The position numbers and the translations under genes are program-made. The notes under the pieces were generated by a model that had not been told where the DNA came from, did no database searches, and worked only from the letters and a program-made list of their open reading frames with translations. Of a stretch of DNA of 64,000 nucleotides, positions 1 through 9,004 are shown one piece after another; position 1 is the stretch's first letter; the number at the start of each line of letters is the position of its first letter. The DNA comes from Conexibacter sp. CPCC 205762 (lineage in GTDB: Bacteria; Actinomycetota; Thermoleophilia; Solirubrobacterales; Solirubrobacteraceae), in the NCBI RefSeq assembly GCF_030646155.1, contig NZ_JAUTDN010000030.1, positions 1-64,000 on the forward strand, in the 5' to 3' direction.

Positions 1-2
1 CG

Positions 3-761
3 CTGCCGGCCGGCGCCGCGGCGGCGGCCGGCGCGGGCGGGGCGGGAGCCGGTGCGGGCGCGGGCGGCGGCGAGCGCCGTGCGGCCGGTGGCGGCAGCGG
101 CAGCGGGGTTCTGCACGGCACGCGCGCCGACCAGGACAGCGGCACGAGCGCGCCGACCGCGACGCCCTACAGCGGCGGCACGCAGACCGGCGGCGGAACG
201 ACCGGCAACGGCGGCAACGGCGGCGGGACCGGCAGCAGCGGCGGGACCGGCGCCAACGGGGCCGACGGCGCGAACGGCGCCGAAGGCAGCCCCGGCGGCA
301 GCGGCAACCCCGGCGCCGGCGACGCCGGCACCGGCAGCCCGGGCGCGAACGGCAGCCCCGGCGCCAACGGCAGCCCCGGCAGCCCCGGCAGCGGCGGCTC
401 GGGCGGCAGCGGCAGCGGCTCGGGAACCGGCGGCGGGACCGGCACGGCCGGCACCAACGGCCTCGCAGGCGTCACCGGCGCCGTCGGCGACACCGTCGAC
501 GACACGACCAACAACCTCGGCGGCACCGTCGAGCAGACCGGCGGCACGCTCGACCAGACGGTCCAGGGCGTCACGAGACCGGTCGGCGACGTCGTCAACC
601 AGGTGGCGCCGGGGCTGGGCGACACCGTCACGCAGACCGGCGGCGTCGTCGGCGGCGTCGTCAGAACGACGACCGACACCGTCGGCGGCGTGGTGAGAGG
701 CACCGGCGGCCTCGTCGGCGGCCTGCTCGGCGGCAGCAGAGGCACCGCCGCCACGAGATAG
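3..761 (+). CDS. collagen-like Gly-rich protein, C-terminal part (5' end outside window)
   Basis: An open frame runs from the window edge to a TAG at 759-761 (252 residues visible, no start inside). It begins with Gly/Ala-rich sequence, then a stretch of collagen-like Gly-X-Y triplets rich in GAN, GSP and GSG units (about residues 75-140). It closes with a low-complexity tail of alternating Thr/Val/Gly (repeated GDTV, TQTGG, GGVV) that resembles repeated short amphipathic segments. I see no enzyme motif. The residue pattern is coherent in this frame only; overlapping frames read as Arg/Ala or Pro/Val garbage. It is probably a secreted or surface structural protein, but any signal peptide lies upstream of the window. 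Function unknown. Confidence 0.7.
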   Translation: MPAGAAAAAGAGGAGAGAGAGGGERRAAGGGSGSGVLHGTRADQDSGTSAPTATPYSGGTQTGGGTTGNGGNGGGTGSSGGTGANGADGANGAEGSPGGSGNPGAGDAGTGSPGANGSPGANGSPGSPGSGGSGGSGSGSGTGGGTGTAGTNGLAGVTGAVGDTVDDTTNNLGGTVEQTGGTLDQTVQGVTRPVGDVVNQVAPGLGDTVTQTGGVVGGVVRTTTDTVGGVVRGTGGLVGGLLGGSRGTAATR

Positions 762-857
762 CTGTGCGGGCGTCCGCGCGCGGGGGCGACGCCCTCGGCG
801 CGCGGGCGGTGACGGCCGCGGGGGAGGGGTCGGGCGCCTCGCACCCCGGCGAGCCGG

Positions 858-863
858 CATAAT
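858..863 (+). promoter_or_regulatory. -10 element of lysA
   Basis: CATAAT sits 10 nt before the lysA ATG, with no Shine-Dalgarno sequence in between. Transcription would start within a few bases of the start codon. No clear -35 is visible. Confidence 0.5.
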
Positions 864-873
864 CACGGCCGCG

Positions 874-2145
874 ATGGCCGCGACCCAACAGCTCTCCTAC
901 GTGCTCCCGCTCGGGAGCCGCGTCAACGACCTCGGACACCTCGAGATCGGCGGCTGCGACGCCGTCGAGCTGGCGCGCGAGTTCGGCACGCCGGCCTACG
1001 TCGTCGCCGAGGACGACATCCGCTCGCGGGCGCGCGCCTTCGTCGAGGCGCTCAGAGCCCGCCACGACGACTTCGACGTCCTCTTCGCCTCCAAGGCCTT
1101 CCCCTGCACCGCGGTCTACCGCGTGCTGGCGGAGGAGGGCCTCGTCTGCGACGTCGCCTCCGGCGGCGAGCTGCACCTGGCGCTGCGCGGCGGCTTCGAC
1201 CCGAAGCGGATCTACCTGCACGGCAACGCGAAGTCGCTCGCCGAGCTGGAGCAGGCGATCGACGCCGGCGTCGGCCACGTCGTGCTCGACTCGTTCATGG
1301 ACATCGAGCGGCTGGAGCGGATCGCGAGCGAGCGCGGCATCCGCCAGGCGGTGCTGGTCCGCGTCACGCCCGGCGTCAACGCCAGAACGCACGCGAAGAT
1401 CTCGACCGGCCAGGCCGACTCGAAGTTCGGCTTCGGCCTCGACGACGCGAGGCTCGCGATCGAGCGGCTGCGCAGATCGCCGAGCCTCAACCTCGTCGGC
1501 CTGCACATGCACATCGGCTCGCAGCTGCTGAGCCTGGAGGCGTACCGCCCGGCGGTCGAGGCGCTCGCGTCGCTCGGCGACTTCCCGACGTACAACTTCG
1601 GCGGCGGCCTCGGCGTCGCCTACACGGCCGCGCAGCAGCCGCCGACGATCGAGCAGTACGTCGACACCAACGTCAGCGCGCTGCACGACCTGCTCGGAAG
1701 GGACAAGCGGATCCTGATCGAGCCGGGCCGCTCGCTCGTCGCCAACTCGACCGTCACGCTGTACACGGTCGAGACGATCAAGCGCAACGTCTCGACGTGG
1801 GTCGGCGTCGACGGCGGCATGTCCGACAACCTCCGCCCGATGCTCTACGGCTCGGTCTACGAGGCGTTCTTCGCCGACCGTCCCGCGCTCGCCGGTCAGG
1901 GGGAGCGAGCGCACGTCACCGGCAAGCACTGCGAGTCCGGCGACGTGATCGTGCGCGACGTGCCGCTGCACGAGCCGAAGGCGGGGGACGTGCTCGTCAC
2001 CCCCGCGACCGGCGCCTACGGCCACGCGATGGCCAACAACTACAACGGGATCCCCCGACCGCCCGTGATCTTCTGCAAGGACGGCGACGCGCGTGTCGTC
2101 GTCCGGCGTGAGACCTACGACGATCTGGCTGCCCGTGACCTCTGA
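874..2145 (+). CDS. lysA: diaminopimelate decarboxylase
   Basis: This PLP enzyme (423 aa, normal family length) removes CO2 from meso-diaminopimelate to give L-lysine, the last step of the pathway. The alanine-racemase-like barrel carries the PLP lysine at K74 (FASKAF). HMHIGSQL, the phosphate-binding GGGLGVAY and EPGRSLV follow. The C-terminal beta domain holds CESGD, with the catalytic Cys, and GAYGHAMANNYNG. The ATG at 874 follows a -10 hexamer by 10 nt. The 3' end overlaps the next gene, hom, so the lysine and threonine branches of the aspartate pathway are probably co-transcribed. Confidence 0.97.
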   Translation: MAATQQLSYVLPLGSRVNDLGHLEIGGCDAVELAREFGTPAYVVAEDDIRSRARAFVEALRARHDDFDVLFASKAFPCTAVYRVLAEEGLVCDVASGGELHLALRGGFDPKRIYLHGNAKSLAELEQAIDAGVGHVVLDSFMDIERLERIASERGIRQAVLVRVTPGVNARTHAKISTGQADSKFGFGLDDARLAIERLRRSPSLNLVGLHMHIGSQLLSLEAYRPAVEALASLGDFPTYNFGGGLGVAYTAAQQPPTIEQYVDTNVSALHDLLGRDKRILIEPGRSLVANSTVTLYTVETIKRNVSTWVGVDGGMSDNLRPMLYGSVYEAFFADRPALAGQGERAHVTGKHCESGDVIVRDVPLHEPKAGDVLVTPATGAYGHAMANNYNGIPRPPVIFCKDGDARVVVRRETYDDLAARDL

Positions 2146-3370
2146 ACCAGCTCCCTTCCGCATCGGCCTGCTCGGCTACGGCACCGTCGGTGCCGCCTTC
2201 GCCGAGCTGCTGCCCCAGCGTGCCGACCAGATCGCGCACGTGACCGGGCTCACGCCCGAGATCTCGGGCGTGCTGACGCGCTCCAGAGGCGACTTCGAGC
2301 AGATCCTCGCCGGCTCCGACCTGATCGCCGAGCTGATCGGCGGGATCGAGCCGGCGCGCGACTACGTGATCCGCGCGATGCGCGCCGGCAAGCACGTCGT
2401 CACCGCCAACAAGCAGCTGCTCGCGCAGCACGGCGAGGAGCTGTGGGCGATCGCCCGCGAGCAGAACGTGCAGCTGCGCTTCGAGGCGGCGGTCGCCGGC
2501 GTCGTGCCGGTCATCCGCGTGCTGCAGGAGTCGCTGGCGGCGGCGCACGTCGAGCGGATCCACGGGATCGTCAACGGCACCTCCAACTTCATCCTCAGCG
2601 AGATGGCCCGCACCGGCGCGCCGTACGCCGAGGTGCTGGCCGAGGCGCAGCGGCTCGGCTACGCCGAGGCCGACCCGTCCGAGGACGTCAACGGCAAGGA
2701 CGCCGCCGCCAAGATGGCGATCATCGCGCGGCTCGCGTTCGACACGCCGGTCCACCTCGACCAGGTCGTCTACGAGGGGATCGAGCGGATCGGCCCCGAC
2801 GACCTCGAGTACGCGAGGGACCTCGACCTCGGGCTGAAGCTGATCGGCACGGCCGAGCGCGTCGACGGCGGCATCTCCGTCCGCGTCCACCCGGCCTTCC
2901 TCTACGCGCGCCACCCGCTCGCCTCGATCGACGGCCCCTTCAACGCCGTCACGATCGAGTCGCCGTCGATCACCGAGATCACGATGTCGGGCCCCGGCGC
3001 CGGCGGCCCGCAGACGGCCAGCGCCGTCCTCGGCGACGTCATCAGCGCGATGATCCCGCCGGCCTCGACGCCGGAGACGAGCGCCAGGCTGGAGATCGTC
3101 TCCGACGTCGTCTCCTCCTTCTACCTGCACCTGGAGGTGCTCGACGAGCCGGGCGTGCTGTCGCGCATCACCGGCGTCCTCGGCGAGCACGGCATCTCCG
3201 TCAAGTCGGTCGTGCAGAAGGGGCTGGGCGACAACGCCCGCCTCGTCATGGTCGTCCATCCCGTCCTGGAGTCGCGCTTCTTCGCGGCCGTCGAGCAGAT
3301 CGCGACGCTGGAGGCGCTGCGGACCGACCCGCGCGCGATCCGCGTCATCGAGGAGGAGTTCTCAGCATGA
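2135..3370 (+). CDS. hom: homoserine dehydrogenase
   Basis: The enzyme reduces aspartate semialdehyde to homoserine with NAD(P)H. The N-terminal Rossmann motif is GLLGYGTVG. The central catalytic region includes [17 protein letters not shown] and the substrate-binding stretch [13 protein letters not shown]-terminal ACT domain (from about position 3120) suggests allosteric feedback by threonine. I prefer the GTG at 2135, giving [16 protein letters not shown] and an 11-nt overlap with lysA; an in-frame GTG at 2093 would add 14 residues with no family counterpart. The stop overlaps the thrC start as ATGA at 3367-3370, so translation is probably coupled. Confidence 0.95.
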   Translation: MTSEPAPFRIGLLGYGTVGAAFAELLPQRADQIAHVTGLTPEISGVLTRSRGDFEQILAGSDLIAELIGGIEPARDYVIRAMRAGKHVVTANKQLLAQHGEELWAIAREQNVQLRFEAAVAGVVPVIRVLQESLAAAHVERIHGIVNGTSNFILSEMARTGAPYAEVLAEAQRLGYAEADPSEDVNGKDAAAKMAIIARLAFDTPVHLDQVVYEGIERIGPDDLEYARDLDLGLKLIGTAERVDGGISVRVHPAFLYARHPLASIDGPFNAVTIESPSITEITMSGPGAGGPQTASAVLGDVISAMIPPASTPETSARLEIVSDVVSSFYLHLEVLDEPGVLSRITGVLGEHGISVKSVVQKGLGDNARLVMVVHPVLESRFFAAVEQIATLEALRTDPRAIRVIEEEFSA

Positions 3371-4380
3371 GCGTCGGCCTGATCGAGCGCTACCGCGACC
3401 GCCTGCCGTTCGCGGACGACGACCCGGTCGTCACCCTCGGCGAGGGCTCGACCCCGCTGATCCACGCGCCGACGCTGTCCGAGCGCGTCGGGGCCGAGGT
3501 GTGGCTCAAGTACGAGGGCCTCAACCCGACCGGCTCGTTCAAGGACCGCGGCATGACCTGCGCCGTCTCCGCCGCCGTCCGCGAGGGCGCCGAGGCGGTC
3601 ATCTGCGCCTCGACCGGCAACACCTCCGCCAGCGCCGCCGCCTACGCCGCGCGCGCCGGCCTGCGCTGCGCCGTGATCGTGCCGGAGGGCAAGATCGCGA
3701 CGGGCAAGCTGGCCCAGGCGCTGATGCACGGCGCGCGCGTGATCGCGCTCAACGGCAACTTCGACGAGGCGCTCAAGCTCGTGCGCGAGGTCGTCGACCG
3801 CCACCCGATCGCGCTCGTCAACTCGGTCAACAGATACCGCCTCGAAGGCCAGAAGACGGCCTCGTTCGAGATCATCGAGCAGCTCGCCTCGATCGACGCG
3901 CTCTGCATCCCGGTCGGCAACGCCGGCAACATCAGCGCGTACTGGAAGGGCTTCAACGAGGTCGGCCACAGACCGGCGATGTTCGGCTTCCAGGCCGCCG
4001 GCGCGGCGCCGCTGGTGAGCGGGGCGCCGGTCGCCAACCCGCAGACGATCGCGACCGCGATCCGGATCGGCAACCCGGCCCGCTGGGAGGAGGCGATGAA
4101 CGCGATGACCTCCTCGCACGGCGCCGTCAGAGCCGTCACCGACGACCAGATCCTCGACGCGTACCGCTTCCTCGCCTCCAGAGAGGGCGTCTTCTGCGAG
4201 CCGGCCTCGGCCGCCTCGGTCGCCGGCCTGATGGTCCACGGCGCGGGCGACGCGCAGCGGATCGTCTGCGTCCTCACCGGCCACGGCCTCAAGGACCCCG
4301 ACACCGCGCTCGACCAGGTCGGCGGCGTGCTGCCCTGCGAGCCGACGTTCGAAGCGGTCGAGCGCGCCGTCCTCGGCTAG
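3367..4380 (+). CDS. thrC: threonine synthase
   Basis: PLP-dependent conversion of O-phosphohomoserine to threonine (337 aa, the short actinobacterial type). The PLP lysine is K59 in [11 protein letters not shown]. The asparagine-bearing [18 protein letters not shown] and the phosphate-binding [14 protein letters not shown] are both present. The ATG overlaps the hom stop by 4 nt, and the TAG is directly followed by the thrB ATG. The order hom-thrC-thrB is the usual actinobacterial threonine operon. The same frame stays open far upstream inside hom, but that part is not protein-like; the ATG at 3367 is the only start matching the family. Confidence 0.96.
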   Translation: MSVGLIERYRDRLPFADDDPVVTLGEGSTPLIHAPTLSERVGAEVWLKYEGLNPTGSFKDRGMTCAVSAAVREGAEAVICASTGNTSASAAAYAARAGLRCAVIVPEGKIATGKLAQALMHGARVIALNGNFDEALKLVREVVDRHPIALVNSVNRYRLEGQKTASFEIIEQLASIDALCIPVGNAGNISAYWKGFNEVGHRPAMFGFQAAGAAPLVSGAPVANPQTIATAIRIGNPARWEEAMNAMTSSHGAVRAVTDDQILDAYRFLASREGVFCEPASAASVAGLMVHGAGDAQRIVCVLTGHGLKDPDTALDQVGGVLPCEPTFEAVERAVLG

Positions 4381-5235
4381 ATGCAGCGTCGCCGCGTCGT
4401 TCGCGTCCCCGCCTCGTCGGCCAACCTCGGGCCCGGCTTCGACGTGCTCGCGGCCGCGCTGTCGCTGCGGCTGGAGGTCGAGGTGGTGGAGACCGGCCAG
4501 TTCGCGATCGAGACCGACCTCGACATCGCGAGAGACCGCAGGAACCTGATCGTGCGCGCCTTCGAGCGGCTCCACCCCTCCGACGGCTTCAGCTTCCGGA
4601 TCAGATCCGAGATACCGCTCTCCGGCGGGCTCGGCTCCTCCGCCGCCGCGATCGTCGCCGGCCTGACCGCCGCCGACCACCTCTTCGAGCTCGACGCCGA
4701 CGTCTTCAAGCTCGCCTGCGAGATCGAGGGCCACCCCGACAACGTCGCCGCGGCGATCCACGGCGGCGTCGTCGTCTGCGCCGACGGCACGGTCACGCGG
4801 ATCGAGCCGCCGACCGGGCTGGAGGGGCTGCTGGTCGTCCCGCACGAGGCCGTCCGCACCGCCGCCGCCCGCGCCGCGCTGCCGAAGCAGGTGCCGATGG
4901 CCGACGCCGTCCACAACGTCGCCCACGTCGCGCTGCTGACGCTCGGGCTGGCGCGCGGCGACTGGGACCTCGTCGGCCGCGGCCTCGACGACCGCCTGCA
5001 CGAGCCGCACCGCGCCCACCTCTACCCGAAGTCGGCCGAGCTGGTGCAGGACGCGCGCAAGCTCGGCGCGCTCGGCGCGACGATCTCCGGCGCCGGCCCG
5101 ACCGTGCTGGTCTGGAGCCACTACGAGCAGACCGCCGCCGTCGCCGAGGCGTTGCGCGAGCGCGCCGCCGGCTGGGCGCAGGTCCTCCGCGTCCCCTTCG
5201 AGACGCAGGGCGCGGACGTCGTCGAAGTCGTCTAG
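4381..5235 (+). CDS. thrB: homoserine kinase
   Basis: GHMP-family kinase (284 aa) that phosphorylates homoserine for ThrC. The N-terminal motif is VPASSANLGPGFDVL. The glycine-rich ATP loop is LSGGLGSSAAAIVAGL near residue 80, and the third GHMP motif is GATISGAGPTVLVW near residue 240. The ATG starts at the base after the thrC stop, so all three threonine genes are packed without spacers. The last 4 nt overlap the stop of the convergent L,D-transpeptidase gene. Confidence 0.95.
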   Translation: MQRRRVVRVPASSANLGPGFDVLAAALSLRLEVEVVETGQFAIETDLDIARDRRNLIVRAFERLHPSDGFSFRIRSEIPLSGGLGSSAAAIVAGLTAADHLFELDADVFKLACEIEGHPDNVAAAIHGGVVVCADGTVTRIEPPTGLEGLLVVPHEAVRTAAARAALPKQVPMADAVHNVAHVALLTLGLARGDWDLVGRGLDDRLHEPHRAHLYPKSAELVQDARKLGALGATISGAGPTVLVWSHYEQTAAVAEALRERAAGWAQVLRVPFETQGADVVEVV

Positions 5236-6188
5236 GCGCGGATCGTCACGAGCGTCCCGATCGGGACGGTGTCGACCGCTCTGCGGATCGCGTCGGTCGG
5301 GGCGCGCAGGCAGCCGGCGCTGGCGCGGGTGCCGATCGTCTGCGGCAGGTTGGTCGCGTGGATCGCGATCCGGTCGCCGCCGCCCCAGCCCTGCGGCGTC
5401 GAGGTCTGGTGGCCGCTGAGGGCGAGGATGCAGCAGCCGTAGGGGGATGAGCCCGATCCGGTCAGCAGCTTGTCGGTGACGGCGAAGCGGCCGGTCGGGG
5501 TCGGCGTCCCCTCGCCGCCGATCGCGACCGGGAAGCGCTGCACGATCTGCCCGTTGCGGCGCACCTCGACGCTGCGCCGGCTCAGCGAGACGTCGATCTG
5601 CCAGCGGTTGCGGTGGGCCTGGTAGCGGACCGCTGCGGAGATCCAGCCGACGCGGCCGTTGGGCAGCCGCGCGGTGACGACGCCGAGCCAGTCGCCGCGG
5701 ACGGCGACGACCGGCAGCACGGTCGGTGAGTCGAACTCGCTTCTCGGGGTCAGTCGCCCGATCACCTTTCCGCCGGGCCGGTCGCGCAGCGCGGTGCTGC
5801 GCAGCAGGTGGATCGTCGGGCGCACGCTCGTGACCGCGCGCGCGGAGGCGGAGGCGTCGCGGCTGCCGGCCGGCGCGGGGGCGGCGGTGGCGGCCTGCGG
5901 CGCCGGCGCGGCCGCGCCTCCGACGGCATCGCGGTCGCGCGCGCCCGCTGAGGCGGCGGCGGGCTCCGGGGCCGACGCGGAAGCCGCCGGCGCGGTGGCG
6001 GTCGCGTTCGGCGCCATATCGCGCCCCTCAGGAGCGGCGGCCTGCGGCGCCGTCGCAGGCGGCGCCTGCACGGTCACCGTCCGCGGCGGGACGGCTGCGG
6101 CGGTCGGCTCGTCGCCGCCGCAGCCGGCGATCGCCGTCACCACGCAGGCGAGCACGGCCAGAAAAGCGGCGCGAACGGTCACCGACAC
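5232..6188 (-). CDS. L,D-transpeptidase (YkuD) lipoprotein
   Basis: Predicted exported peptidoglycan cross-linking enzyme (318 aa). The N-terminus is a lipoprotein signal with lipobox IAGC at about residues 19-22, followed by about 80 residues rich in Ala, Pro and Thr that would act as a wall spacer. An SH3-like segment precedes the C-terminal YkuD domain. That domain ends with HATNLPQTIGTRASAGCLR, where His and Cys are the catalytic pair. The family normally has SHGC; here it is SAGC, but Cys and the following Arg are kept. The gene is convergent with thrB and shares 4 nt with it. Expected to make 3-3 cross-links; substrate not provable from sequence. Confidence 0.9.
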   Translation of the reverse strand: MSVTVRAAFLAVLACVVTAIAGCGGDEPTAAAVPPRTVTVQAPPATAPQAAAPEGRDMAPNATATAPAASASAPEPAAASAGARDRDAVGGAAAPAPQAATAAPAPAGSRDASASARAVTSVRPTIHLLRSTALRDRPGGKVIGRLTPRSEFDSPTVLPVVAVRGDWLGVVTARLPNGRVGWISAAVRYQAHRNRWQIDVSLSRRSVEVRRNGQIVQRFPVAIGGEGTPTPTGRFAVTDKLLTGSGSSPYGCCILALSGHQTSTPQGWGGGDRIAIHATNLPQTIGTRASAGCLRAPTDAIRRAVDTVPIGTLVTIRA

Positions 6189-6227
6189 AGCGTACGGCCC
6201 GTTCTGCGCGCGCTCGGAAGCGGGCGC

Positions 6228-7034
6228 TCAGGCGTCCGGCTTGTGGCCGTTGGAGGCCGCTTCGATCAGCGGCTTCAGTCTCCGCCGCGCGCCTCTCAGG
6301 TCGAGCCGCCGCAGCAGCTCGTCGGCGACCAGCAGGTAGTCGAGCCCGAGGTCGGGGCGGTAGTCGACGATCGACAGCGCCCGCTCGGCGGACTCGGCGT
6401 AGGCGATCGAGGAGCGGATCGTCTGCTCGACCAGCTTCTCGCCGAAGTGCTCTCTGAGCGAGTCGTACGCCTCGCGCGAGTGGCGCGTGCGCATGTCGGC
6501 GATGTTCAGCACGACGCCGAGCCACTCCAGCCCCGGGTTGAGGTTGTCGCGCGCCAGCTCGATCACCTCGAGCGCCTGCTCGACGCCCTGCATCGCGAAG
6601 TACTGCGCCTCCGCCGACAGCAGCGCCCAGTCGGCCGCGACGAGCGCGTTGACGGTCAGCAGCCCAAGCGCCGGCGGGCAGTCGATCAGGACGACGTCGT
6701 AGCCGTCGGTGACCTCTCTGAGCGCCTTTCTGAGCGTCAGCTCGCGGCCCATCTTGCCGCCGAGCGTCAGCTCCGCCTCGGCCAGGCCGAGGTTGGCGGG
6801 GAGGACGTCGTCGTGGATCGCGTCGGCGGCCTTGGCGCGGCCGGTCAGCACGTCGCCGACCGTCGGCTCGGCGGACGGGTCGACGTCGAGGTAGTCCGAC
6901 AGGTTGCCCTGCGGATCGAGATCGACCGCGAGCGTCGCGAGACCGATCCGGCGGAAGACGTCCGTCAGCGTTCGCACCGTGGTCGTCTTGCCGGTGCCGC
7001 CCTTCTGGGAGAGGACCGCAATCGTGGTCGCCAT
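6228..7034 (-). CDS. ParA/Soj-family ATPase (orphan)
   Basis: Deviant Walker ATPase of 268 aa. The deviant Walker A is KGGTGKTT near residue 11, the A' motif is DLDPQGNLSDYL, and Walker B is VVLIDCPPALG. There is no ParB gene and no obvious parS-like palindrome nearby, so a chromosome-partition role is doubtful. It lies 69 nt downstream of, and in the same direction as, the FHA-domain gene, so the pair may be co-transcribed. Such orphan ParA proteins often position other cargo; the cargo cannot be named here. Confidence 0.88.
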   Translation of the reverse strand: MATTIAVLSQKGGTGKTTTVRTLTDVFRRIGLATLAVDLDPQGNLSDYLDVDPSAEPTVGDVLTGRAKAADAIHDDVLPANLGLAEAELTLGGKMGRELTLRKALREVTDGYDVVLIDCPPALGLLTVNALVAADWALLSAEAQYFAMQGVEQALEVIELARDNLNPGLEWLGVVLNIADMRTRHSREAYDSLREHFGEKLVEQTIRSSIAYAESAERALSIVDYRPDLGLDYLLVADELLRRLDLRGARRRLKPLIEAASNGHKPDA

Positions 7035-7103
7035 CAGAGCCGCGCACTATAGACGCGGTCGCGGGCGACAGGCGCCGCCCGCGTGGGTCAGCTGTCTGAC
7101 CTG

Positions 7104-7691
7104 TCAGCCGGCGAGCGCCTGCGGCGCCTGCAGCGCGCTGAACTCGCGCGTCCCCGTCACGGCCGGCACGTCGACGAACCAGAGGTGGTGCCTGCCGACG
7201 ACCAGCTCGTCGCCGTCGCGCAGCGCGTGCCACTCGACCCGCTCGCTGTTGACGAAGACGCCGTTGAGCGAGCGGTCGTCGAGCACGCGCACGCCGTCGG
7301 CGCGGCGTACGACGAGCGCGTGGCGGCGCGAGACGGTTGGATCGTCGAAGCGCACGTCGGCGGCGAGGCTGCGGCCGATCCTTGTCCACTCGCGCGTCAG
7401 CTCGTGGACGACGGCCGCGCCGTCCTCCTGGTAGACGAGGTACTGACCGGCGTTCTCGATGCCGTCGCGGACGCCGCCGAGCCACTGCTCCGCCTCGACC
7501 TCCATCTGCTCGGGCACGCTCGCGGCGGAGACGCCGTGCGCGGTGAAGAGGGAGGCCCGTGCGTATTCGGTCCCGCCGCAGCTGGGGCAGGCGGGGAGGG
7601 CGTCGGCCGCGGCGAGCGAGACGACGTAGTCACATTCGACGCAACGAAACGTGCCGGTTCCGGCGAGGGTTCCCGAAGTAAGAGCCTGCAT
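7104..7691 (-). CDS. zinc-ribbon and FHA-domain protein
   Basis: 195-aa cytoplasmic protein. Residues 15-40 form a rubredoxin-like zinc ribbon (CVEC and CPSC pairs). A variable middle follows. The C-terminal FHA domain shows TRIGRSLAADVRF, the signature SRRHALV, and LNGVFVN. FHA domains bind phosphothreonine, so this is probably a reader for a Ser/Thr kinase, though no kinase is in the window. The start at 7691 is fixed by a GGAGGT site 8 nt upstream; the more distal in-frame start at 7748 lies upstream of that site. The orphan parA follows in the same direction. Confidence 0.88.
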   Translation of the reverse strand: MQALTSGTLAGTGTFRCVECDYVVSLAAADALPACPSCGGTEYARASLFTAHGVSAASVPEQMEVEAEQWLGGVRDGIENAGQYLVYQEDGAAVVHELTREWTRIGRSLAADVRFDDPTVSRRHALVVRRADGVRVLDDRSLNGVFVNSERVEWHALRDGDELVVGRHHLWFVDVPAVTGTREFSALQAPQALAG

Positions 7692-7699
7692 GGTCTTCG

Positions 7700-7705
7700 A
7701 CCTCC
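7700..7705 (-). promoter_or_regulatory. ribosome binding site deciding the FHA gene start
   Basis: On the minus strand GGAGGT is followed by 8 nt and then ATG. This is among the strongest Shine-Dalgarno matches in the window and rules out the longer N-terminus. Confidence 0.8.
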
Positions 7706-7774
7706 GTTGCGTGGCCCGGAGCGGGGGCACCGGGCAAGCGGCACGCAAGTAACAAGTGTCACGAGCGAAGTATG

Positions 7775-7828
7775 GTTCAGGAGAGCGCCGTGGGGCGATC
7801 GCCTCGCGTTCTCTCCTACCCGTAGCAG
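7775..7828. other. intergenic region with imperfect inverted repeat
   Basis: The 257-nt gap between the divergent FHA (minus) and zinc-ribbon (plus) genes holds both promoters. It contains GGAGAG near 7779 and CTCTCC near 7812, which can pair with a GC-rich interior to form a hairpin. An AT-richer patch (actttatcccctat) near 7838-7853 is a possible -10 region for the plus-strand gene. I recognise no known riboswitch. Confidence 0.3.
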
Positions 7829-7948
7829 GGCGGGCGAAACTTTATCCCCTATGCAGAGTTCCAGTGCGTCAGCATGCTGGCGTTCGGTCTGTCATGCAGG
7901 ATTTCTGTCACGAGAGGGCGTCGGCCGCGGGAAGCCGAAAACAAGGGC

Positions 7949-8260
7949 ATGCTCCGCATCTCGCAGTCCGCAGACCTCGAGCGCCAGCTGCTGCGACGCA
8001 GCGTCATGGCGCTCTCGGCCGGCCGCGACACCTGCGACGGCTGCCACCGCACCCCGCTCCAGGGCGAGCGCGTCCACCAGTACGAGGGCGGCCGCGTGCT
8101 GTGCGAGCTGTGCCGCGGCGAGCGCCGCGAGCAGCCGGTCGGCTCGCGCGTCGTCCACGGCGGCGAGCACGGCAACACCGTGCGCATCACCGACCAGCGT
8201 CCCGAGCGGACCGAGCGCGACCGCCGCGCCGCCCGCCGCCGCGCCGTCCGCGCCGCGTAG
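7949..8260 (+). CDS. small zinc-ribbon protein
   Basis: 103-aa basic protein of unknown function. Two CxxC knuckles (C29/C32 and C52/C55) are spaced like a small treble-clef or zinc-ribbon fold. The tail is Arg/Glu-rich. I chose ATG 7949, just after AAGGG; an in-frame ATG at 7874 would add a 25-residue extension with no visible feature. A role in nucleic-acid or protein binding is a guess from charge and zinc ligands. Confidence 0.65.
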   Translation: MLRISQSADLERQLLRRSVMALSAGRDTCDGCHRTPLQGERVHQYEGGRVLCELCRGERREQPVGSRVVHGGEHGNTVRITDQRPERTERDRRAARRRAVRAA

Positions 8261-8321
8261 GGCGGGTTCTGGGGCCGGCCTCCCCGCGGGCGGGGGCGAG
8301 TCGTCCGCGCGCCCGCTGGCG

Positions 8322-8327
8322 TAGACT
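8322..8327 (+). promoter_or_regulatory. -10 element (TAGACT) of the SRPBCC gene
   Basis: TAGACT followed by 10 nt and ATG, without a Shine-Dalgarno. The identical hexamer precedes starts at 9005 and 47580, so this looks like the organism's housekeeping -10 driving leaderless messages. Confidence 0.6.
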
Positions 8328-8337
8328 TGGCCGCGCT

Positions 8338-8820
8338 ATGGAGCCTGTCACTGTCACCGCCTTCATCGCCCGTCCGCGCGAGGAGATCGTCGCCTATCTG
8401 AGCGACGTGGCGAACCACCCGGAGTTCAAGGACCACTTCCTCGAGGACTGGCACCTGCTGCGGGAGGACAGCGAAGGCACGGGCGCCGGCGCGCGCTTCC
8501 GCGTGAAGCTGCCGTTCAACCGCTTCAGCTGGGCCGACTACACGCTCGTCGAGGTCGCCCCGGGCCGCATCGTCGAGCGCGGCCGCAGCGGCAAGTTCAA
8601 CCGCAACCGCACGGTCGGCATCTGGACGCTGACCGAGCAGCCCGGCGGTCAGACGCGCGTCGAGTACCGCTTCGAGTCCGAGAGCAACATGCCCAGCGAC
8701 CGCCTGCGCGAGAGCCGCGGCTGGTGGAAGCGCAAGACGGCGAAGTCGCTCCGGCGCCTCCAGGCGATCCTGGAGGAGAACCGCGACCGCGGCCGTCGAG
8801 TGACGGTTGCCGGCCGCTAG
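8338..8820 (+). CDS. SRPBCC-family (START/Bet v1-like) protein
   Basis: 160-aa protein beginning MEPVTVTAFIARPREEIVAYLSD, a typical first strand and helix of the polyketide-cyclase/SRPBCC fold, with later antiparallel strands (RIVERGRSGKFN, RTVGIWTLTE, TRVEYRFESES). The fold makes a hydrophobic ligand pocket. The ligand is unknown; actinobacterial relatives are usually annotated only at family level. The C-terminal helix is strongly basic. The open frame extends upstream of 8338, but translation there is not protein-like and a -10 hexamer lies just before the ATG. Confidence 0.85.
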   Translation: MEPVTVTAFIARPREEIVAYLSDVANHPEFKDHFLEDWHLLREDSEGTGAGARFRVKLPFNRFSWADYTLVEVAPGRIVERGRSGKFNRNRTVGIWTLTEQPGGQTRVEYRFESESNMPSDRLRESRGWWKRKTAKSLRRLQAILEENRDRGRRVTVAGR

Positions 8821-8986
8821 TGCCTTGTCCGGTGGCGTCCGGCGTGTCCGGCGCCGTCATCGTCGTGGCTGGCAAGGACGCAGACCCGATGGAATGGCTC
8901 TGCCATTTCGAGGGTCGAGGACGCCGCCAGGCGCGGCGAGGACAAGCCCGACACGGCGAACGCTGCCGGACACGGCACGAGACGGA

Positions 8987-8992
8987 TAGACT
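8987..8992 (+). promoter_or_regulatory. -10 element (TAGACT) of the lipoprotein gene
   Basis: TAGACT is followed by 12 nt and the ATG at 9005, with no Shine-Dalgarno. Confidence 0.55.
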
Positions 8993-9004
8993 CCGCGACC
9001 GCTC

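Noticed and set aside
52..696. Plus-strand Arg/Ala/Pro-rich frame at the window start
   Set aside because: It overlaps the collagen-like frame; its composition is that of a frame-shifted Gly-Ser-Asn repeat.
167..2163. Long open frames on the minus strand opposite the collagen-like gene and lysA
   Set aside because: They result from GC-rich codon bias on the coding strand; translations are Arg/Val/Asp or Pro/Val low-complexity without motifs, and the opposite strand encodes recognised protein.
7775..7860. Known riboswitch in the FHA/zinc-ribbon intergenic region
   Set aside because: A hairpin is possible, but no conserved core of a class I know was recognised.
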